Source: Syntrophobacteraceae bacterium (GTDB lineage: Bacteria; Desulfobacterota; Syntrophobacteria; Syntrophobacterales; Syntrophobacteraceae). From it: a DNA stretch of 64,000 nucleotides. The translations under genes were made by a program, and so were the position numbers. The stretch spans positions 1 to 64,000 of the forward strand of contig PXBG01000145.1 in the NCBI GenBank assembly GCA_003566995.1, read 5' to 3'. This document shows, one piece after another, positions 54,469 through 63,472 of the stretch. The notes beneath the pieces were generated by a model that was not told where the DNA came from, ran no database searches, and saw nothing but the letters and a program-made list of their open reading frames with translations. The first letter of the stretch is position 1, and every line of letters begins with the position of its first letter.

Positions 54469-55521
54469 TCAGGGGGGACTCCAGTCCAGTTCAAAATTGG
54501 GTTCATCCCAGGAATCAGCCCCTGCGACGTTGAGCTGACCCAGAGACCATGTGCCAACCCAGTGTTGAATGTTCATTCCCTTGGGACCAATGACCTCGCT
54601 CACCGCGCGCTTCGGCACACGCAGAGTCAGACATGCCTTTTCCCCGCGAGGTGGGGCATGACTTTCGAGGGCTTCATCAATCCTCCGACGCCACCATGCC
54701 ACACGCACGAGATAGCCAAAGGATGGGTGGTAAGGCCCGGCAAGGATCGTGCCGGGTTTTTCCAGTTGAGTGTCGGCCTGAAGTCCCATACGAACAGGGG
54801 GGGTGCCCCACTTCACCAAGTGGTCATATGCGGGCACGCACCAGTGTATGGCTTCTTCAAGGGTGAGCGGCCTGAAGGAGCCCTTCTTATACCACCGCGC
54901 CAGCGTGGTCCCCTCAAGAACAAGAACGGGGTAAAACCGGATCAGTCCGGCATGGAGGGACGCGGCTCTTTTGACCGACTCTAGAAATCGTTCCGGGTCA
55001 TCTCCCGGCAACCCGAGCATCAATTGAATGCCCAAAGTCCACCCACGGCGACGAACAAGATCCACCGCTTCATACACTGCCAGGGAATCGTGCCCCCTTC
55101 GGCTTTTGGCGAGAACTTCATCGTCGAAACTTTGAACTCCCAACTCCACGGCTTTCACGGGATAATTTTCCAGAAGATCGCAAATAGAAGAAGTGACGAA
55201 ATCGGGTCGTGTGGAGAAACGAACACCGGAAAGCACCCCCTCCCTCACAAGGGGTTTGACCAGCTCGAGGATTTGGCGAAGCAAAGGTTTGGGAAGGGCA
55301 GTGAAGGTCCCCCCGTAAAAAGCGACCTCCATGGGGTCTTTTTGGCCCTTGTGCATTCCCCTTAGAGTGGAGAGTTCCCTTTGGCAATGGTCCAATATAT
55401 CCTTTGACTCCGGCCGGGGAAGAAAATGGGAGGCAATTTTTTGCTGGTCACAATAGACGCAGTGAAAAGGACAACCCGCATGGGACAGAAAAATGGGATA
55501 AATCCTTTTCCGGGATTTCAT
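54469..55521 (-). CDS. Radical SAM protein, Elp3/HemN-like
   Basis: The 350-residue protein has the radical SAM motif GCPFHCVYCDQ (CxxxCxxC), AFYGGTFTAL and the VELGVQSFDDEVL segment typical of Elp3/HemN-like enzymes. The C-terminal ~90 residues (from LTLRVPKRAVSEVIGPKGMN) are not recognised and may bind substrate or RNA. ATG 55521 overlaps the rnc stop (ATGA), so the two are translationally coupled. Lying between rnc and era suggests an RNA-related role, but the reaction is unknown. Confidence 0.85.
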   Translation of the reverse strand: MKSRKRIYPIFLSHAGCPFHCVYCDQQKIASHFLPRPESKDILDHCQRELSTLRGMHKGQKDPMEVAFYGGTFTALPKPLLRQILELVKPLVREGVLSGVRFSTRPDFVTSSICDLLENYPVKAVELGVQSFDDEVLAKSRRGHDSLAVYEAVDLVRRRGWTLGIQLMLGLPGDDPERFLESVKRAASLHAGLIRFYPVLVLEGTTLARWYKKGSFRPLTLEEAIHWCVPAYDHLVKWGTPPVRMGLQADTQLEKPGTILAGPYHPSFGYLVRVAWWRRRIDEALESHAPPRGEKACLTLRVPKRAVSEVIGPKGMNIQHWVGTWSLGQLNVAGADSWDEPNFELDWSPP

Positions 55522-56249
55522 TCCTCCTCCCACAGACTCTCAACACCTATGATTTCAAGGGCTTTTTGAGCCGCCTCCTGCTGGGCGTCTTTTTTGCTTC
55601 TTCCCGAACCTCTCGCCAGAAGACGGCCGTTGAGTGTCACCCGCATGAAGAATATTTTGTGGTGATCCGGCCCCTTCTCACCTTCCAGCTGATAAACGGG
55701 GGTGAGTCTGAACCGTGCCTGAGTGAACTCCTGCAGTTGGGTCTTGAAGTCCCTGTCCAAAGATTTGAGGACCTGCTCCATCTGCCCCGGGTGCAAATAA
55801 GCGTGAAAGAACCTTCTCACGACTCTCAACGCCGCATCCAAACCTCCATCCAGGTAGACGGCAGCCAGAAGGGCCTCCAGCGTGTCCGCGAGAAGGGAGG
55901 GCTTCCTTCGGCCCCCTGTGAGCTCTTCACCCTTTCCGAGGAGCAGGCATTTTCCCAGATTGAGTTCCTGGGCGATTCGAGCCAGTTCTCTTTCATTGAC
56001 AATGGCTGACCGAAACCGGGAAAGCTCACCCTCTTTGGAATCGGGAAAAGATTCCACCAACAGGTGACTCACTGTGAGGCTCAGAACCGCATCTCCAAGG
56101 AACTCCAGCGTCTCATTATCTTTCTGGCTTATGTCCGGGTTCTCGTGATCAAAGGATCGATGGACAAGAGCCTGCAACAGTAACTTAGGGTTTCTGAAAT
56201 TGTAACGAAGAGATCTCTGCAGCTCTTCAAGTTCCTTTGCGAGATTCAT
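55518..56249 (-). CDS. rnc: Ribonuclease III
   Basis: The 243-residue protein has the catalytic signature NETLEFLGDAVLSL, followed by SLLADTLEALLAAVYLDGG, which supplies the second set of metal-binding residues. The C-terminal double-stranded RNA-binding domain (FTQARFRLTPVYQLEGEKG, SKKDAQQEAAQKALE) is present. It processes rRNA precursors and other double-stranded RNA. It is the first gene of the rnc-radical SAM-era operon. Confidence 0.95.
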   Translation of the reverse strand: MNLAKELEELQRSLRYNFRNPKLLLQALVHRSFDHENPDISQKDNETLEFLGDAVLSLTVSHLLVESFPDSKEGELSRFRSAIVNERELARIAQELNLGKCLLLGKGEELTGGRRKPSLLADTLEALLAAVYLDGGLDAALRVVRRFFHAYLHPGQMEQVLKSLDRDFKTQLQEFTQARFRLTPVYQLEGEKGPDHHKIFFMRVTLNGRLLARGSGRSKKDAQQEAAQKALEIIGVESLWEEE

Positions 56250-56550
56250 GACTTTTTGCTACCTTATCGTCTCACGGAAATTGAAATTCCATCAGTCACG
56301 GTCATTCAGGGAATTTGTGAACAACGCTTTCCAATCAATGGGCAATTGCATCATAATCCAAGATGTATCAGGCCCTTGGACCAATCATATTTTATTCATA
56401 TTCTACACAAGTCAAGAAGAAACGAGTATCCTTCCCCGTGCACAAAGCTGCAGAAAAACCTTCTGTCATGTGTTTGCAACGCTTGGAAGGTTCCTGAAGC
56501 CAAGGAACGTTTGATTTGTGTGAAGGCTGTTTTCAACGGAGAGAGCGAAT
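56250..56550. other. Divergent intergenic region between rnc and gmhB
   Basis: About 300 bases, relatively AT-rich, which should hold promoters for both directions. GGAGAGAG just before 56551 serves gmhB. No gene or clear promoter pair is assigned. Confidence 0.4.
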
Positions 56551-57138
56551 ATGCTGATTTGGCTGGATTCCCCCCTGCCCCGCTGGAATCGTTTTGTCCT
56601 CCTTGACCGTGACGGTGTTCTCAACGTGGACCGACCCGATTTCATAAAAGCCCCTGATGAATTTCACTTTTACGAGGACAGTCTGCACACTCTCCGCTGG
56701 CTCAGGGAAAGAGAGATTCATCCCATCCTCATTTCCAATCAGTCGGGGCTTGGAAGGAAGATCATCACCGAGGAGAATTTCTGGAAAACCCATGAATACA
56801 TGATGAGCACCATCAAACAAAACGGCGGCGAAATCCTTGCAGCCTTCTATTGCCCCCATCACCCCGGGGAGGGTTGTTTGTGCCGCAAGCCTCTCCCCGG
56901 ATTGATTCTGGCCGCGGCAGACCTCTACAGCATGGAGTTGAAAAGAACCCCATTCATTGGGGATCGTCCCACTGATCTGGAGGCTGCCCGCCGCGCAGGC
57001 TGCAGAGGCTATGTGCTCACCAGGCCCCACGATGCCCTGAACGGATCGGGCATCCATGAAGCCGCCGCCTCCGAAACAGGGGAATTCGGGCATTCCACGC
57101 TTCTGGAAACGGTGAAGACCCTGTATTCAACATCCTGA
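56551..57138 (+). CDS. gmhB: D-glycero-D-manno-heptose-1,7-bisphosphate 7-phosphatase
   Basis: The 195-residue HAD-family phosphatase has the nucleophile motif LLDRDGVLN, the ISNQSGLGR segment, the zinc-binding cysteines in CPHHPGEGCLCRKP typical of GmhB, and FIGDRPTDLEAA. It removes the 7-phosphate of heptose bisphosphate for the lipopolysaccharide inner core, so the organism probably makes an LPS-type outer membrane. GGAGAGAG upstream sets the start. It is followed 11 bases later by the DUF1614 gene. Confidence 0.92.
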   Translation: MLIWLDSPLPRWNRFVLLDRDGVLNVDRPDFIKAPDEFHFYEDSLHTLRWLREREIHPILISNQSGLGRKIITEENFWKTHEYMMSTIKQNGGEILAAFYCPHHPGEGCLCRKPLPGLILAAADLYSMELKRTPFIGDRPTDLEAARRAGCRGYVLTRPHDALNGSGIHEAAASETGEFGHSTLLETVKTLYSTS

Positions 57139-57149
57139 AAGGACACGCC

Positions 57150-57824
57150 ATGTTTTATCCTCCTTTTCTCATGTTCTTCCTTGTTCTTTTTGTATTTCTC
57201 CTCTTTTTCGCTTTTGCCCTCATTCAGTTCGGAGTCTTCACCTGGGCCTTTGCCCGCCTGGGCATTCCTCCCGAATACATTTTCTCCCTTCTGTTCCTGT
57301 GCATCGTGGGAAGCATGATCAACATTCCCCTGAAGCGGATCAAAATAGAGCGCCAACCGGAAGAATTGCAACTCATTCATTACTTCGGCATCCGCTTTCG
57401 ACCGCCCCGCTGGAAACAGAAGGACGAAATGATCCTCGCCGTCAACGTGGGAGGCGCTCTCATTCCAAGCTTTCTGTCCCTGTACCTTCTCAGCATCGCC
57501 GAAAACCCCATACGCTCCCTCCTGGCCCTGGCGGTCGTCACCTTGGTGGTGCACCGTATAGCGAGACCCGTGCCAGGAATGGGCATCGCCACCCCCATGT
57601 TCATTCCCCCCATCGTGGCAGCCCTTTCTGCTCTCATTTTCAACTACGAATGGGCCGCTCCCACCGCTTACATTGCCGGAACCCTGGGAACACTCATTGG
57701 AGCGGACCTGCTTCACCTGGACAAAATCAAACAATTGCGAGCACCTGTGGCCTCCATCGGTGGCGCAGGAACTTTTGACGGAATATTTCTGACGGGCATT
57801 CTGGCCGTGCTTCTCGCATGGTGA
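57150..57824 (+). CDS. DUF1614 membrane protein
   Basis: The 224-residue membrane protein has five or six hydrophobic segments. VNVGGALIPSFLSLYLLS, ARPVPGMGIATPMFIPP and SIGGAGTFDGIFLTGILA are patterns of DUF1614 proteins of unknown function in archaea and anaerobic bacteria. It lies 11 bases behind gmhB and is probably cotranscribed with it. Confidence 0.85.
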   Translation: MFYPPFLMFFLVLFVFLLFFAFALIQFGVFTWAFARLGIPPEYIFSLLFLCIVGSMINIPLKRIKIERQPEELQLIHYFGIRFRPPRWKQKDEMILAVNVGGALIPSFLSLYLLSIAENPIRSLLALAVVTLVVHRIARPVPGMGIATPMFIPPIVAALSALIFNYEWAAPTAYIAGTLGTLIGADLLHLDKIKQLRAPVASIGGAGTFDGIFLTGILAVLLAW

Positions 57825-57875
57825 TCTTATTTCCCATGTTTTTCGTCGCAGAATATCAGAGCACAGGAGCAGCCC

Positions 57876-59020
57876 ATGTCGAGCAAAGTGTACTTCAGCG
57901 ACCTGCGCGTGACCGATTCCCGCAGTCTTCTGGAAAAGATTCGATCTCTCGCTGAAAGAGCAGGATTGAACCAGGTATCAAAAAGCGCGGCTTGACAGCC
58001 CTGAAGATTCACTTCGGCGAAAGGGGAAACACGGCCTTCGTGCGCCCCATTTTTGTCCGGCCTCTGGTGGATGCCGTGCGTGAACTGGGTGGCAGGCCTT
58101 TTCTGACAGATGCCAGCACACTTTACGTGGGAACTCGTGGAAATGCGGTGGACCACCTGACCACGGCGTTGCTCAATGGCTTTGCCCCTTCAGTGGTCAA
58201 TGCCCCCCTCATCATTGCCGACGGCATCGACGGCCGGGATGAAGTGGTCGTTCCCCTCAACCTCAAACTGTGCCGGGAAGCCTATGTGGGCTCTGCTGTG
58301 GCCAAGGCCCATTCCCTCATCTCCATCGCCCACTTCAAGCTTCACGAAGCTTCCGGTTTTGGAGGAGCCATCAAGAATGTGGGCATGGGATCCGCCTCCC
58401 GCCGGGGAAAAATGGCTCAACATTCGGAAGTGGAACCGGAAATCGACTCCAAAAATTGTGTGGCATGCGGTATTTGCCGGGACCAGTGCGCCCATGGAGC
58501 CATCTCTTTGGTGGAACGCCCCGGCCACATGCCCGGACCCGATCCCGCCATAAAACAAGTTGTTTTCATCGACCGCGCCAGGTGCGTGGGCTGTGCGGGA
58601 TGCATTCATTCCTGCCCCCAAAAAGCCCTGGGCATCAACTGGGAACGGGACCTGCCCAGGTTCATGGAGCGAATGGTGGAGTACACCGCCGCAACCATCA
58701 AAGGCAAAGAAGATCGAACCCTGTACATCAATTTCCTCACACAAATTTCTCCGGCCTGCGACTGCCATCCCTTCGCTGATGCGCCCCTTGTGGGGGATAT
58801 CGGCATTGTCGCCTCCCGGGATCCCGTGGCCATTGACCAGGCCTCCATGGACTTGCTCAACGCGCAACCTCACCTCAAATCTTCCTGCATAGCGGGCGAA
58901 CCCGCTGCCAACCTGGACAAGGTGAGAGCCGTTTACCCCAACATCGACTGGAGGCATCAGCTCAATTATGCGGAGGAAATTGGCCTGGGGACCAAATCCT
59001 ATGAGCTGATCCCCACTTGA
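57876..59020 (+). pseudogene. DUF362 Fe-S protein, frame interrupted at 57980-57984
   Basis: ATG 57876 with AGGAG six bases upstream starts a frame (MSSKVYFSDLRVTDSRS) that ends after 38 codons at TGA 57994-57996. The rest of the gene continues in the -1 frame (ALKIHFGERG and onward to TAG-like end at 59020). Adding one A to the run of five A at 57980-57984 restores a continuous protein of about 381 residues. The second part is a DUF362 domain with 4Fe-4S motifs CVACGICRDQC and CVGCAGCIHSCP. The break may be a sequencing error, a real mutation or programmed slippage. Confidence 0.8.
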
Positions 59021-59176
59021 ACCTCGTGACGGCATCATTCCGGGGAGAGGCCCTTGGCAAAGCGATGCAAAATGGTCCTTTGTTCAAAGAGGGATTCACG
59101 GCTTTTTCCGGCGCTCAGTGGAGGCGGGACAATCGGGCAGGAAAAAATCCCTCCAGGGGAAGTGCACAAAAACAGC

Positions 59177-59203
59177 TTGTCAAATGTGACCCCTTTGTAT
59201 ACA
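59177..59203 (+). promoter_or_regulatory. Possible promoter of tRNA-Sec
   Basis: TTGTCA at 59177-59182 and TATACA at 59198-59203 are separated by 15 bases, shorter than optimal. The tRNA begins ten bases after the -10 element. Confidence 0.35.
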
Positions 59204-59212
59204 TTCAGCCTC

Positions 59213-59311
59213 GGAAGCGCCAAGCTCACTGGTGGGGCTCCCGGACTTCAAATCCGGTGTGAGGGCGTGAAGGCGTTCTCAGGTGGGTTCGATTCCCATG
59301 CGCTTCCGCCA
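59213..59311 (+). tRNA. selC: tRNA-Sec (anticodon TCA), selC
   Basis: A 99-base tRNA with an 8-bp acceptor stem (GGAAGCGC with GCGCTTCC), the length typical of bacterial tRNA-Sec. The anticodon stem CCGGA/TCCGG closes the loop CTTCAAA, with TCA at 59248-59250 to read UGA. It has a very long variable arm, a TTCGATTC T-loop, and CCA encoded at 59309-59311. It allows selenocysteine insertion at the UGA of hdrA in this window. Confidence 0.95.
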
Positions 59312-59477
59312 CCCGTTTCATTCAGCCCCGGGAAGGAATGCCTTCCGTCAATCCCCCAAGCAAGGAAATCGCCGGCAGCGGGCGCTCCCGCAAGTCACCC
59401 CAGACCTCGACAGGAAGCCTGCCGTGGCGTTTCCCCGGTGGCGCGGTCCGCATGGGGCCGCTCTCACATTGTCATTT

Positions 59478-60332
59478 TCATTCATCAACGGGGGGCATGA
59501 AATCCCTCTCCCGAAGGTATTTGGCGGAAGCCGCAACCACTTTGTCCGCCCGCTGGTCATGAGATTCCAGCTTTATGGTCACGTACCCCAGGTAGTTCGA
59601 GGCCAGCAGACACTCCAAAAACCTGGGTATGTCCAGGCCCCCGTCACCCAATTGAATGTGCCGGTGGCTTCCATTGACGGGCACATCAGCCAGACTCACA
59701 TGGTAAACATACTTTCGCAGCGCCTGATATGCCTCACAGGGATCTTCTTCCACAAGCTGAAAATGTGCTGCATCAAAAGTGATGCCCACGAATTCGTGGT
59801 TTTTCAGCTTGAACATCATTTTAAGGGTATCCTCAGTGGTTTGAACAAGAGACTCGGGATCCGGCTGCAGGAGAAGGTGCACTGAGAGTTTTTTGGCCAC
59901 GGGCAGTATTCGGCTTATTTGACCTGCGTAAAGATCGACGGCCTCCGAAAGGCTGAGAGAGTCGGGGATGGTGCCCGGGCCCGTGTCTGTGGACACGTGG
60001 GGAATGCCCATGGCGGCAGCCATTTTAAGACAGGAGAGTGTGAAGCCAACACGCTTCTCTCGCTCTGCAGCATTTTCTGCAATCCAGGAAGGGCTCACTT
60101 GATCCCCGTAGGCAGTCACCAGCGCACTGTTGAGATTGCTGATCTTCATTTTTTTCCGGGTCAGGTTGCGAATCAAATCCGTCACTCTGGCAGCGCTCAT
60201 GTCATCGGGAAACACGTGAGGCCGGTCAGCGATCAATTCCACACCGGTGAAACCCGCACGCTCGATTCCTTCGATGGCGTCCTCAAGAGATTTCAAGCGA
60301 AAAACACTGGTGCTGTAAGAGAAATTGAGCAT
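59478..60332 (-). CDS. Sugar-phosphate isomerase/epimerase-like TIM barrel protein
   Basis: The 284-residue protein has patterns of the xylose-isomerase-like (AP endonuclease 2) TIM barrel family: GIERAGFTGVELIADRPHVF near the N-terminus, GITFDAAHFQLV in the middle and HVSLADVPVNGSHRHIQLG near the C-terminus, where acidic and histidine residues bind a divalent metal. The substrate is unknown. It is a single gene with a GATGAGGG site upstream. Confidence 0.8.
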   Translation of the reverse strand: MLNFSYSTSVFRLKSLEDAIEGIERAGFTGVELIADRPHVFPDDMSAARVTDLIRNLTRKKMKISNLNSALVTAYGDQVSPSWIAENAAEREKRVGFTLSCLKMAAAMGIPHVSTDTGPGTIPDSLSLSEAVDLYAGQISRILPVAKKLSVHLLLQPDPESLVQTTEDTLKMMFKLKNHEFVGITFDAAHFQLVEEDPCEAYQALRKYVYHVSLADVPVNGSHRHIQLGDGGLDIPRFLECLLASNYLGYVTIKLESHDQRADKVVAASAKYLRERDFMPPVDE

Positions 60333-60765
60333 AAACCCTCATCAACGGTAACAGGTTGCCGTCACTTGCGTTCCACCTTTTTCCCCTGAAAAATGATAAG
60401 CGAAACATGAATATAAAATCCATAGGGTTTTGCCCGCTTTACCGTCCTGAATGTTTTTTGTCGGTGCGCGCGCATGGAGAATTCCGGCTCCAACCCTTTC
60501 CCGGGGCCAGTGAAAATGGGGAATAGCCTTCTTGCCGCCAGTATGCACTCAAAACTCTGCCCATGCCATTCAAAGCCTTTGAGCATCCTCAAAAAGGGAC
60601 GTTACAATTGTGTCACATGAACCCGAACTTCGTTGCCAATGTTTTTCTTCAGCCTGCTCCTGGGGCTTCAGAGTGCCGGATTGTAACGGTTTCGTAACAT
60701 CCGGATCACCAGTTTGCCATTCTCACATGTCATGGTGATGGACCTTGTCTGAAAAGGAGAACAAA
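60333..60765. other. Intergenic region upstream of phoB
   Basis: About 430 bases between divergently read genes. It holds possible PhoB-box-like repeats (60601-60616 and 60683-60698) and the AGGAG site of phoB. No small gene is recognised. Confidence 0.4.
60601..60698 (+). promoter_or_regulatory. Possible PhoB-binding repeats upstream of phoB
   Basis: Two pairs of GTNAC-like blocks occur with an 11-base period: GTTAC at 60601 with GTCAC at 60612, and GTAAC at 60683 with GTAAC at 60694. An 11-base period is typical of Pho boxes, but the repeats are degenerate. Autoregulation of phoB would be usual; this is a weak assignment. Confidence 0.25.
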
Positions 60766-61449
60766 ATGGCAAAAGTTAAATTACTCATTGTGGAAGATGA
60801 CACGGATATTCTTCTGCTTTTGAAATACAATCTTGAAATTGCCGGATTTGAGGTCGTGACCGCCAAAGACGGCTACACAGCCTTGAGTCTGGCCCGTCAG
60901 CATCAGCCCGATCTCATCCTTCTGGATCTCATGATTCCAGACCTGGACGGCTTTGAAGTGTGCAAAGATTTGAAGCGGAGCTCGAAAACCTCCATGATCC
61001 CCGTGATCATACTCACTGCCCGGGGCGAGGAAATCGATCGCATCGTTGGGCTTGAACTGGGTGCGGATGACTACGTGGTGAAACCCTTCAGCCCCAGAGA
61101 AATCATCCTTCGCATTCGAGCTGTGCTGCGCAGAAGCACACAGGAAGCCACAGAGGGCAGTCTCTGGCAAAAGGAGGGAATCCTCGTGGACTTTGAAGGG
61201 CACAAAGTCATCATTGACGGCAATGAAGTGCCCCTCACGGCCACGGAGTTCAAGCTTCTTGAAGAACTCATCAGAAGCCATGGCAAAGTTCTCACTCGCG
61301 ATCACCTTCTGGACAAAGTTTGGGGCTATCAATTTGAAGGGTATGCGAGGACCGTCGACACACACGTGAGAAGGCTGAGACAAAAATTGGGGCCCTACTC
61401 GGAACTGGTGGAAACTGTCCGGGGTGTGGGATATCGATTCAAAGGATAA
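60766..61449 (+). CDS. phoB: Phosphate-regulon-type response regulator PhoB
   Basis: The 227-residue protein has a receiver domain (LLIVEDDTDILLLL, phosphoacceptor in LILLDLMIPDLDG near residue 54, GADDYVVKPFSPRE). A winged-helix DNA-binding domain of OmpR/PhoB type follows (LTATEFKLLEELIRSHGKV, YARTVDTHVRRLRQKLG). AGGAG upstream of ATG 60766 sets the start. It is followed directly by phoR, and pstB follows that, which supports the phosphate assignment. Confidence 0.92.
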   Translation: MAKVKLLIVEDDTDILLLLKYNLEIAGFEVVTAKDGYTALSLARQHQPDLILLDLMIPDLDGFEVCKDLKRSSKTSMIPVIILTARGEEIDRIVGLELGADDYVVKPFSPREIILRIRAVLRRSTQEATEGSLWQKEGILVDFEGHKVIIDGNEVPLTATEFKLLEELIRSHGKVLTRDHLLDKVWGYQFEGYARTVDTHVRRLRQKLGPYSELVETVRGVGYRFKG

Positions 61450-61456
61450 AAAACCA

Positions 61457-63286
61457 ATGAAAACAGGATTTTCTTTCAGAACAAAATCCGCATTTTTCCT
61501 CTGCCTCGCCGTCCTTCTCGTGTCCACAGCCATTTCCTACCCTTATCACAAGTCAGTGAGCCAGAAGATCATGGAGAGCACTCAGAGGCAGGTGATCCGG
61601 GAACTGGAATTCATTCATCAGATGCTGACCCGTGAAATGCAATTTGAAGATGTTGAGGCACTGCATGGTTGGCTGGAGTTGATCGGGAGGGGTTTGGAGT
61701 TCAGAATCACTTACATTGCCGATGGAGGAACTGTCATTGCGGACTCTCATATCCCCCAAAGGGAGGTTTGGGCCATGGACAACCACGCAGGGCGGCCCGA
61801 GGTGATGGAAGCGAGGGAAAAGGATCTGGGGGTTGCCATCCGCTTCAGTGGCAGCACGCAGGAAAAGAAACTTTACGTGGCCAGAGTCATTGAAGGAGGA
61901 GGAGCCATTCCTTCAGGCATCATCCGCGTGTCCACGCCTTTCCAGGAGGCCAAGGACGTGCAATCCCTGTTGGCAAAAGCATTCATGGTCCTTTGCGCGG
62001 GTCTCGTTGCTGCGATGTTTTTTTTGACATTGTTTCTCTTTCAACGGATTCAAAAACCCATCGGAGAAATGATACAAGCCATAAAATCCATCGGAAGCGG
62101 AAATTACAGGCAGCGGATCAACTTCAACACCGCGAGCGAATTTTACCCTCTGGGGCAGACCATCAACGAAATGGCTCAGCACTTTGCAGACCATGTGGAA
62201 GAAATTTCACAGCAGCAACAACAGTTTCAAGCCATTTTCGATGGCATGCAGGAAGGGGTCATGGTCCTCAACACCAACGGCCGAATCAAGTCAGTGAATC
62301 GAGCCATGTCCAGGGTCATCTCCAGTCCGGCCCTGTCCGTTGGAAGAAAACCTCTGGAGGCTGTCATGAGCCTGGAACTTCAGGATGCCTGCGACCGAAT
62401 CATGGCCAGCAGCACCAATCTGGGACGCCAACCCATAAAATTGCAACTGGAACTGGAACCAGAAAAATTTTATGAAGTCAACATGGTGAGAATCCACGAA
62501 AGAGACAAAAATCTGGGAGCTGTTCTCGTCTTTCACAACATCAGCGAACTGAAACGTCTGGAAAAAATCCGTCAGGACTTTGTGGCCAATGTGACCCACG
62601 AATTGCGCACACCCTTGACTTCTGTGAAAGGCTACACAGAAACACTGCTGTCTGAAAGCCAGCAGGACAAAGAGACGATCCAGGCCTTTTTGAATGTGAT
62701 CCTGAGAAATACCAATCATATGGTGAAAATGGTCGACGATCTTTTACAATTGGCTAGAATGGAATCAAAAAAGGCAGTTTATCCTGCCAACCCTGTCAAT
62801 GCTGCAGAAGCTGCCGAACTGGCCTGGAAAGAGTGCCTTCCGCTTGCCCGGTCCAAGAAAATCCAAATTGAAAACCTGCTCCCCGAAAAAGAACAACTTG
62901 TGTTGAGCGATCTGGACCAGCTCGCCCAAGTATTTCGCAATCTCATGGAAAATGCCATCAAGTACAGCCCTGAAGGCAGTGTGCTCAAAATTTTTTCCAC
63001 TGAGGAGCAAAAATCCTTCACTTTCGCTCTTCAAGACCGCGGACAGGGAATTCCCCTGGAACATCAGCAGAGGGTGTTTGAGCGGTTTTACCGAATGGAG
63101 CGGCATCGGGGTTCGGGTTCGGGAAGCACCGGTTTGGGGCTCGCCATCTGCAAACACATCATTCAGGGGTACGGAGGCAAAATCTGGCTGCAAAGTCCCA
63201 ATCCGGACGGTTCCAGCGGTTGCACCTTTCATTTCAGCCTTCCCAAAGCGATGGTCAGCGGGGAAAAAGCAGCAAAAAAGAGTTGA
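61457..63286 (+). CDS. phoR: Phosphate-regulon-type sensor histidine kinase PhoR
   Basis: The 609-residue protein has an N-terminal membrane segment (residues ~10-30), a periplasmic domain of about 145 residues, a second membrane segment (~175-195), a HAMP linker and a PAS domain (~255-360). The kinase core has the H-box VANVTHELRTPLTSVKG (~375), the N-box NLMENAIKYS (~494), and G-boxes DRGQGIP and GLGLAICKHI. It senses phosphate limitation, probably with PstSCAB and PhoU, and phosphorylates PhoB. It begins seven bases after phoB ends. Confidence 0.9.
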   Translation: MKTGFSFRTKSAFFLCLAVLLVSTAISYPYHKSVSQKIMESTQRQVIRELEFIHQMLTREMQFEDVEALHGWLELIGRGLEFRITYIADGGTVIADSHIPQREVWAMDNHAGRPEVMEAREKDLGVAIRFSGSTQEKKLYVARVIEGGGAIPSGIIRVSTPFQEAKDVQSLLAKAFMVLCAGLVAAMFFLTLFLFQRIQKPIGEMIQAIKSIGSGNYRQRINFNTASEFYPLGQTINEMAQHFADHVEEISQQQQQFQAIFDGMQEGVMVLNTNGRIKSVNRAMSRVISSPALSVGRKPLEAVMSLELQDACDRIMASSTNLGRQPIKLQLELEPEKFYEVNMVRIHERDKNLGAVLVFHNISELKRLEKIRQDFVANVTHELRTPLTSVKGYTETLLSESQQDKETIQAFLNVILRNTNHMVKMVDDLLQLARMESKKAVYPANPVNAAEAAELAWKECLPLARSKKIQIENLLPEKEQLVLSDLDQLAQVFRNLMENAIKYSPEGSVLKIFSTEEQKSFTFALQDRGQGIPLEHQQRVFERFYRMERHRGSGSGSTGLGLAICKHIIQGYGGKIWLQSPNPDGSSGCTFHFSLPKAMVSGEKAAKKS

Positions 63287-63404
63287 ACAGCTTCTTTGGG
63301 GGCCGCAGTCTGAAGGACAGCCCATGCCCGGATTTTTCTCACAAAGGGGAAAAACAAAGTCATGAGGATTATGGATCTGTGCCTTTCACATGCTTTTGCC
63401 ACAA

Positions 63405-63457
63405 CTCCCTTCAAATCATGCATGCAACGCTCCCTTATGATTTGAAGGAGCTTTTTT
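63405..63457 (+). terminator. Terminator hairpin between phoR and pstB
   Basis: CTCCCTTCAAATCAT (63405-63419) pairs with ATGATTTGAAGGAG (63437-63450) except for one base, and the stem is followed by CTTTTTT. It lies only 16 bases before the pstB start, so it could end the phoBR transcript or act as an attenuator. Confidence 0.85.
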
Positions 63458-63472
63458 GAGCAAGGAATCATC

